Assembly (NCBI GenBank): GCA_003116995.1
Contig: BDSL01000001.1
Location: forward strand, 2,976,001-3,040,000
Length of the DNA: 64,000 bases
Source of the DNA: Yamagishiella unicocca
Lineage: Eukaryota > Chlorophyta > Chlorophyceae > Chlamydomonadales > Volvocaceae
Direction of reading: 5' to 3'
The first letter of the stretch is position 1. The number at the start of each line of letters is the position of its first letter. Shown in pieces: positions 56,607 through 64,000 of this stretch. A program made the position numbers and the translations under genes. The notes beneath the pieces were generated by a model that was not told the DNA's origin, ran no database searches, and was given only the letters and a program-made list of their open reading frames with translations.

Positions 56607-59600
56607 TGTAGCAGGGTGGTACTGAGTGGTACTTAGTGCGCAGTAAAAAGCGAGCTAGCACTGTTTGGGATTTCCGGGGGACCCAACCCATGAAGGGTAA
56701 GCAAGGGCCCACCGGAGTCGCCGCTCGCCGCAACGCACGGCGTCGACCCGGGGCCAGGGGGGTGGCGGGAAACCGGTTGATACGACGTGGTACACCGTGG
56801 AGAAGGAATCACCGGGAAGCGAGTGTAGGAAACGCATTTTGAGAACTGCATGCTGAAGCGCGCGGCGGACGGCCCGCCTTCATGCCCGCCGATCCGGCGC
56901 GGAAGCGGGCGAAGCGTGGCTGGCGAGGAGGTCTGTCTGGCCCGGGTGGGGTGGGGTGGCTCCCCCTGGGCCGCGCCTGCGCGTTTGTCAGCAGGGGCGC
57001 AAGGCCTCTGCCGATCCCCTACCTCGGAGCTGTGTAGGGTTGGGCGGCGCACGTGGCTGAAGCCTACACGTTGCTTCGCGGAGCCCCGAGACGCCGCAGA
57101 GGTGCGCGCGTACCGGCAAAGCCGCTCCTTGCGCCGGCGCCGGGTTTGCAGAAGGTTACGGCCTTGAGCCGCGCACAGACGTGTGCCATGCAGGCGCGCC
57201 CCATCCAGATGATGCGGTGTTGCGTCCCTCCCATGCCGGAGAGAGGTTTCGGTTGGCGCAGGATTTAGTGGCGCGCCTGTGGTGTTGCTGAGTTGGGTTG
57301 GTGGGTTGGGTTGGGTCCCATGCGTACTGCGCCCCAGGCTGCATTGCCAGGGCGACCCGCGCACGGCTCGCAGGTGCATGCCCGCGCGGCTGGGTTGGCT
57401 CTGGTGCTGGTTGCAAGGCGGCGTGCGAAGCTGTGGTCTTGAGGACGCATGCGGAGCGGCTTACTCCACAGCTGCCTCGGTGGTCTTGAGCCCTTCCATT
57501 AAGCTGCTCACGCGTCTGCTGCTTCGACGGTCTACAGGACTGGAGGCGATTCTTGAAATTGCACGAGCCTGGGGTTTAGTAATGTCCTCGGCGCGTTGCG
57601 CGCGTGAAAACGCCTAACTCATTCCGCCTGAACTTTTCTCTTTGGCGTCCAGAACTAAAAAAAAGCCTGAGCCAGCGTATTATTAAGGTTGCGATGGCGC
57701 GTGAGTAGGAAATAAATCGAGCCTGATTGCTCTGGTGTAGTGGTTCGTGGTTCGTGGGCCTGTCTTGGAGGCGCCGTCTCGCGTTTTCGGGGTGTACGTC
57801 TCGCCCGCTGGCCCTAAAAGACCACGGCGACTGCGGCAGAGGCAACGGCCCATGGGGTGTCGCACAGAGGAAGTGTACAAGTGTACACCTTCGCAGGGCC
57901 GTGGCGATGCGACATGAAGCGATCGTTGAGCTGATCCGCGGGTGTCGGTGTGGGTCCGCGCGCCCTGCAGGTTGGGGCGCCGCACCCGGCTGGCTGTGCT
58001 TAAGGTTCGCATTTAGGGTTGACGCGGCTCTCCGGCAGTTATGCGCTGTGGCCGCCGCGGAGCCGGGTTGCTGTGTTGGTTGGTGCGTCGGAAGTTACTA
58101 GGCTGTGTTCGTCTGTGCGTGCTGTATGGTTAGCCGGATAGGGGGACCTGGCTGAGCCTGTGCATAGCGGGGACCGCCGAGAAAACACGGTCAGCTCTCC
58201 CAGGCCCCCCTGGAGTGCGTTGGCCAGGCCCCTCTTGGAGTGGGTTGGCCAGGCAAGCCCCGGAATGGAACATGCCCTGACGTGCGTGATCGGTGGTTTG
58301 AGGGCCGCGCGCCGTAGCGTCCTGGCCCCGGATTCATAGTAGTATCTGTTGCAGAGGGTTCGAGATCCGTAGTGGTATGATCACCACCCTTCGCCTAAAG
58401 GCCTATTCCAACGCCTTTCCGCTGCAACACAGTAAAGTTTGCAGACCCAAAGTCACGCTTTCAGTGGGTCCTCTAGACAAACCCTTCGGGTATCTGTTTG
58501 TCCAATCTTGAATTGCTCATTTATGAGGTGGGCCACGGCTCTAGGCGTGCGCCCACGACTCCGTGGCTGGCTGCGGCACCCCACCACACGATACAGTCCG
58601 CACGGCGATCCCGTCAACTTTTGGTCTTTTGGCAGCGAGGCAGCGATTGGTGTTATTTGAATGCTGTGAAATTATAACTGCAGTACTGACAACTATTCAG
58701 ACGCATGGTAGCGTCGTACCATGTATTTATCGGTCTGCGATGAGCAGCACATTTCGGGGCTTGCAAATCGCGGGACCCGCTTGGGCCCGCGCCGTATGAC
58801 TTTCCCGGCTTAGGCACTGATGTGTGAGAGTACGACATGCTGGTGGTATACCGTTTAGGCTTGGTATCAAGGCCCCTGCGACGTAACTGTAAGTCGACGA
58901 TGAGACGCCCTATCGACACCCCGAACCACAAGTGCCGTGCTCGACTTCCTGTAGGCAAGGATCTCTCAGCAAGAAACGAGGTCTCTTCGTTGTCATGCCC
59001 CACAGCAGGCTTCGGCCGTCACGGACACTATGTGTAACACTGCACCGAAACCATGACCAATGCGAATCGTTCATGCCGGTGCTGGGGCATGACATCGTTG
59101 CCACGAACCTGGTACCTTGGCTGCTACCTAAGCTGCCGGGTGCCTGCCAGCCGCAACGCCTCTGGATGGTCGCTCCGTGCGCTCGTTAACGAAGCCAGCG
59201 GGAAGAAGCGACCAAGCCAGCAAGACCACACACGAATCGGTGCAGCACCGCAGCCAACTATCACGACATGGGGCAGAGACCGTGTTGCTTTGACGATGAC
59301 CTGGGGAACACCGTCCTCGCGTACATCTCGCAAGTGGCCCCTGGTGCGGCATGTTGAGCCATGGCGATCGGTGAGTCGCCTGCTAGCCGCCCCTGTCGGC
59401 CGCAAGGCGCGGCTAAAGGACACATCTCACCACATCGCGCAGCCTATGACAAAACCCCGCACACGCTGCCGACAGGACTCCAACGTTGCTAAAGCTGGGA
59501 GCGCTTTCAATAAAACAAAGTCCTGTTTTACATACCGGTACCACATTTCCATCAATCACAAGGCCAAACACCAACCATAGGAAGCATATATCAAAGTTTG

Positions 59601-59965
59601 TATCAAATGTTGTCATGTGCAGGTACCGTTTCCGCCTGCATCTGCATCAGGCCCATGTACACCTTCCGGACTGAATACCGCAGTAGTCAATAGCTTCCAT
59701 CATGTGCGCACCTGCACCGTCCATAACCCGCTGCATTGCTTGCCTCCACACACGAGCCGGTGCGCACGCCGCACCCTGCAGCGTACGCAAGCCTTCAATG
59801 CGGCGAGTCAATCCTCCGCAAGCCTTCAATGCGGCGAGTCAATCCTCCGCAAGCCTTCAATGCGGCGAGTTAATCCTCGACTAAAGTGTAAGCCCCCTTC
59901 CAGGGCCCGGAGGGCCCCTCACCCACAGATCCTGGAGCGCCATCTCCCGCCCCTTGGTCTCAGGC
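56607..59965. other. Convergent intergenic region between the receptor kinase and the CHAT-like gene
   Basis: Holds the 3' ends of both genes. There is a GGGTT-type run at about 57288-57316, a three-copy 31-bp repeat at about 59787-59878, and TTACA at about 59528 (TGTAA on the minus strand, about 440 bases past the CHAT-like stop). The part around 57.6-59.7 kb is less GC-rich. I see no convincing gene. Confidence 0.55.
59787..59878. repeat. 31-bp tandem repeat, three copies
   Basis: CAAGCCTTCAATGCGGCGAG followed by TCAATCCTCCG repeats three times, the last copy having TTAATCCTCG. It lies about 90 bases downstream of the CHAT-like gene's stop codon, probably in its 3' UTR. Confidence 0.9.
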
Positions 59966-62900
59966 TCACAGGTGGTGGAACAAAACGCGGCCCCGCAGCG
60001 CCGGGTGCTGCCGCTCCGCCGCCGCAATGGATCCGACGACCGTCGCCCCAGCCACCAGTTCGTCAACCAGAACCTCGAAAAACCCAGTCACCGTCTCCAA
60101 CCCCAGCACAGCCGCTTCTACCACGCGCGGCGCGTCGTGTGTCGACCCCAACGGGTTGTTCCCTACGGGGCTGGCTTGCGGCGGTTGCGGCAGTTGCGAG
60201 CGTGCCTGGTGCGGGCCTCCGGCGCTGGAAAAGACCATGTAAGGCGCCGGGCCCGACGCGGGGGTGGCAGGCATCGAACCGCCGACGCCGATTGTCGACG
60301 TAGCGACGAGGCCGGCTCGAGGGGTGTGCGACAGCGCCGAGGGTGTTGCGGGCAGTAGCGGCGTGTTCGGGCAAATCACGGCAGCAGCCCCCGCTTGTAG
60401 CAGGGCCGCCGTCACTGCCGGGGGCAGCGGCGCAGCGGACGTGACGACCAGGCCGCTCAGCTGGGGCGCCATGGGGATCAGGTCGGTGGGGCGGAGCAAC
60501 GAGTTGGGACGAGTCACCTGCGGGCGGGGTCCAGGGAGGGGTGCGCGCAGGGCGTCAAGCAACAGAGGCGACGGTGTTGGCAGGTGTCCGCCTGCGCCGC
60601 TGTACAGTGTACCCAACTTCGTAAACCGACTGAGGGAGCTAGCTCGGGCAAGTAGCTCGCCTGTCTCTCAATCCAACGTGCTCCATTCGTGTTGTGGTGT
60701 GGTCAATGAACGCTAGGCTATCGCGGACGTTCATTAGCCGATCGCGACCATCCTCATCCTCACGGCCCAGAATCTCGCACAGTAGCAATGCCGGGTCCTT
60801 GCGATGGTGTGGAGTTCGCACCACACGCGCGACAAGTGCACCCACGCAAGGTCGCGGCCGGCGCCACCAGCGACCCCACCAGCCCACGTGCATGCGCCCC
60901 GGTCGCCCCAGGGTTTGATGTGTCAAACCCAACCTGGTTTTTATCGTGGGGATATGCGGTGTGTTCTGTCATACACCACAGAGTTAAAACTATCGTTCCC
61001 TTAGTCACCTGCAGCAGGAGGGTCGCCAGCGGCGCGCCCTGATGCCACACCTCCTGCCGCGCGAGAAGCCGGTAGGAGCTGCAGCGGCTGGCCTCCAGGG
61101 AGGCCCCCTTGGCCGCGGTGAAGAGGGACGTGAGGCTGGGGCCGCTGCTACCCGGCTGGTAGCCCAGCTCCGAAAGGATGCGGTCCGACTCGGGGCCTTG
61201 GGGGAGCGACCGGGGCAACCAAGGTGGAAGAGTAGGGGCGGACGCGAAGTGAAGCGCTGTTTTCAGCGCAGCGAGGACTAGGAGGGTGAGCTGGCGCTGC
61301 GCTGGGGAGTGGCTTTGGTCGCAGCGAAGGAGGAGTCTGAAGTTATCGGGGAAGCCGTGCCGACGTTCCTCGCAAACACCTCCCTGGCCGGCTGCTCTTT
61401 CCGCACAGCAGCCTCTTGGGCGCGAGGCGGCCCACAGGCGGTGCACGAGGAGCCCGCGGAAGCTGCTACGCGGCACGCTCCCCGCAAACGTAGGCGTCGA
61501 GCAGCTTCCCGCAGCTTCGCGCAGCTTCCCGCAGCTTCCCGCAGCTTCCTCGGCCCTCATGCATGTGCATGCAATAGAAGGCCACTCGACAGGCCCAACC
61601 CCGCCCCCTCACCTGGCTCCACCACGGCCGCCACCTCGCGCCGCCAGCATGCCACCAGGCCGCAATCCTCCCCAGCGCCGCCTCGGCCGACGCCGGCGCC
61701 ACCGTCGTACACCGCCGTAAGGCCCAGGTGCAGCAGCCCGCACCTGTCCTGCAGATCCTGCAGCAGCGCCACCAGCAGCGCCGCCGGCTGAACCACGAGG
61801 CTCGCGTCGGCGGCGCCGCCGGCGGCGGCGCCATCTCGGCTCCCAGAGGCCGCAGCCACGGTGTTGCCCGCTGCTTCATGTACGGCAGGACCCGGCGCAG
61901 CGTTTGAGGCACTGGCCCCACTGTTGGCGGCGGGGGAAGTGGCGGCGACGGTGACGCTGGCGGATGGGCCCCGCATCGGCCCCGCCGACGGCGTAGACAG
62001 GGCACCGTCGCTTGCAGCGCTCATCGGGGAGCGCATGGGCAATGAGAAGGCGGCGCCCTCAGCGCGTACGGATACGGGCGGCGCGGCCGGCATGCCGCTG
62101 TCGGCTAGGACCAGGCCACTGTGTGGGGCTGACAGCGTGGCGGCTACTAAGGCAGCAGCAGGCGCTGCACTGGCTCCGGGGCTGCCGTCGGTGTTTGCCA
62201 AGCGCGTGCTGCTGATCCGCGCTGCGCTGGTGTTGGTGCTGGTGCTGCCGAAGAAGTAGTCGTACAGCGACGACGACGGCGCCGGCGCGCCGGCAGCGGC
62301 GGTGGCGCCGCTGGCGGCCGCTGCCGCACCCGCCGCCACCGCCGCCGCCTCGACGGCGGCGTCGGCGACGGACGCCGACGCGGCCGCCTCCGCCGCGGCT
62401 ACCTCACCCGCGACCGCGAGGCCGCCGGTGCCATCCGGGCTGGTCAGCGCCCAGCCGCCTGTCGACGACGACGACTCGCCGCGACCGCTGGTGCCCGACG
62501 CCACAAGCCTCAAGCTGCCGCTGCGCGGAGAGACTAGCCCTTGAGCTCCCCGAGTCGGGCTCACGAGGCCCCCGCCGGCGCCACTGGCGCCATGTGCAGG
62601 AGCCGCAGCGTTGGCCGACGCAATCGCCTGCGCCGCAGAAGCCATTGCCGGCGGCGGTGCCGCCACCGAGAGGGCGCCCAGCAGCAACAAGCTTCCTGCA
62701 GGGCCTTGCTGCGGCTCCTGCGGGCGCCCCAGGCGCCTCATGTGCTCCTCCGCAAGGGCGGCTGACGCGGCGGCGTCGGCGGCCGCTGCGGCGATGTCGC
62801 AGCGGCGCAGGGTGTGCGGCTGCCGCGACAGCACCTCCACAACCGCCTGCTCTGGGAGCGGGCGGGTGTCGCCGCCGCCGCCGCCGTTCTTGGTGGTGGC

Positions 62901-63999
62901 CTGCGCCGCCGAAGCTCCACCACTCGCTGGCGCCTCCAGGACCACCACGCCGCGTCGGGAGCCAAGCCTGGGAGGGGAACGGAAGTTGGTTGGCGTCCAC
63001 AACTGTCAGGCGTCCTAAATACGCAGGTTTAGTTGTTTGGCGCGTTTGTGTTACCGTACCCCTTGCGAACAAGTGGGTGCGTTGCCAAGGGCGCGGTCCC
63101 GAGCCAGGATTGGCAGGTGTGGAGCTTTGTGGAGGCGTGCCCTGGGGAGCAAAAAAGCGGCTAACCAGCCCAGGAGGGCGAACCAGCCCAGGAGGGCGAA
63201 CCGCAGCACCCACCTCACGCGCGGTACCGGCGGCAGTGGCGCCCCCTCCGGCCCCGTTCCGGCGGGCAGCTCAAACTCGTCCTCCTCCTCCTCCGGCGCC
63301 GCCTCCTCTCCACTCCCACCCGCGGCCCCGCCGCCTCCCTGCCCGGACAGCAGCAACTCCGCCAGCTCGTCGATCCTCGCCGAGTGAGCCGAGCAGTACT
63401 CGTCCACAGCCGCCTGCGAAAGAGAACATGGGCCCATTGTGACAACGTGGGTCGGTGGAAGTGTCACGGGGAAGTCACCCTCGGTTTGTGGAAGTCAGTG
63501 GGCGTGGAGAACACGGAGCGAGGTGCCGGCAGCACATGCCCCGCCCCTCTCGCACCCCACCGACCACACCGGCACTCTCCCTCATGCCCCGCCCCTCCCG
63601 CACCCCACCGACCACACCGGCACTCTCCCCCATGCCCCGCCCCTCCCGCACCCCACCGACCACACCGGCACTCTCCCTCATGCCCCGCCCCTCCCTCACC
63701 CCACCGACCACACCGGCACTCTCCCCCATGCCCCGCCTCTCCCTCACCCCACCGACCACACCGGCACTCTCCCCCATGCCCCGCCCCTCCCGCACCCCAC
63801 CGACCACACCGGCACTCTCCCCCATGCCCCGCCCCTCCCGCACCGACCACACCGCCGCTCTCCCCCATGCCCCCACCCGACCGCACCCGTCCTGGGCCGC
63901 GCGGCCGCCCAAGCGCAGCCTCCCTTTTCACCCCACTGGCCCCAGCCCCAGCCCCAAACCCTAACCCCGCCACCACCTGCAGCGCCGCCCAGTGCTGCG
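59966..63999 (-). CDS. Large Ala-rich protein with CHAT-like C-terminal region (5' end off the right edge)
   Basis: Five exons splice in frame (63976-63999, 63214-63413, 61613-62967, 61009-61301, 59966-60517), giving at least 807 residues and ending with TGA at 59966-59968. The N-terminal part seen has an acidic stretch (EEAAPEEEEDEFELP). The long middle exon is Ala/Ser/Gly-rich, ending with helical sequence (ALLVALLQDLQDRCGLLHLGL). The last two exons look globular: QRQLTLLVLAALKTALHF, then PQLSGLVVTSAAPLPPAVTA, LLQAGAAAVICPNTP and FFEVLVDELVAGATVVGSI. The order strand-GLVVTSA, helix, AGAxAVI, then FFxxLxxxLxxG resembles a CHAT (caspase-like) domain. The place where active CHAT proteases have Cys reads TSAA. 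The assignment is tentative; function unknown. Confidence 0.62.
60518..61008 (-). other. Intron of the CHAT-like gene
   Basis: Donor GTGACT at 61008 and acceptor CCCGCCCGCAG at 60518, both in phase 0. An open stretch at about 60640-60800 (CEILGREDEDGRDRL) is suggestive of protein but has no convincing flanking splice sites. It could be an alternative exon. Confidence 0.5.
61495..61553. repeat. 12-bp repeats in an intron of the CHAT-like gene
   Basis: CGCAGCTTCCCG and close variants are repeated about five times in the intron between the exons at 61613-62967 and 61009-61301. Confidence 0.8.
63535..63870. repeat. 48-bp minisatellite, about six to seven copies
   Basis: Units start with CATGCCCCGCC at 63535, 63583, 63631, 63679, 63727, 63775 and 63823 (the last shortened). 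Each contains CACCGACCACACCGGCACTC. The array lies within the intron 63414-63975 of the CHAT-like gene. Confidence 0.95.
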
Positions 64000-64000
64000 G

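Noticed and set aside
58290..58420. Possible tRNA, 5S or U2 RNA-like gene
   Set aside because: GGTTCGAGATCC, TAGTATCTGTT and GATCATACCA resemble parts of tRNA, U2 and 5S RNA respectively, but no single cloverleaf, 5S or U2 structure can be completed around them.
60640..60800. Additional exon of the CHAT-like gene (CEILGREDEDGRDRL stretch)
   Set aside because: The exons on either side join in phase 0 without it, and no good acceptor and donor flank it. It remains possible as an alternative exon.
1..63999. CRISPR arrays, bacterial operons, integrases, attachment sites or origins
   Set aside because: Nothing of the kind was seen; gene structure, introns and domain content are those of a eukaryotic nuclear genome.

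Overview
The window reads as nuclear DNA of a volvocine (Chlamydomonas/Volvox-type) green alga; the species cannot be decided from sequence. Genes are GC-rich and split by many short GTGAG/GTGCG...CAG introns, proteins carry long Ala/Gly/Gln low-complexity tracts, TGTAA (the usual polyadenylation signal in this group) lies downstream of several stop codons, and a retroelement with split direct repeats of the TOC1/Kangaroo kind is present. Nothing looks bacterial or organellar. All gene models are spliced by eye; for five of them every exon joins in one open frame.

Layout. 1-9059 (-): most of the nucleoporin NUP107 gene, running off the left edge. 9738-11996 (+): a four-exon gene for a 151-residue multi-span membrane protein of unknown family, divergent from NUP107. 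14720 to at least 24777 (-): a large SBP-domain (SQUAMOSA promoter-binding) transcription factor with ankyrin repeats and a C-terminal membrane segment, like plant SPL1/SPL12; its 5' end was not found. About 24.8-35.9 kb: gene-poor, less GC-rich DNA with dispersed repeats, a satellite array, a complete-looking but non-autonomous tyrosine-recombinase-type retroelement (30383-33904) carrying a methyltransferase-like ORF, and a long inverted repeat (about 34178-34400). 35883-40453 (-): splicing factor PRP31, 13 exons, complete. 40856-43340 (+): a prolyl 4-hydroxylase, 6 exons, complete, divergent from PRP31 with 402 bp between start codons. 45162-56606 (+): a 17-exon receptor-like TKL kinase of 1,914 residues. 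59966 to the right edge (-): an Ala-rich protein with a CHAT-like C-terminal region, starting beyond the window.

The genes do not form a pathway. They are ordinary eukaryotic housekeeping (nuclear pore, spliceosome, secretory hydroxylation) and signalling genes. The most unusual content is the retroelement, the inverted repeat beside it, the similar sequences found just inside the 5' ends of several introns, and the domain architecture of the SBP factor and the receptor kinase.
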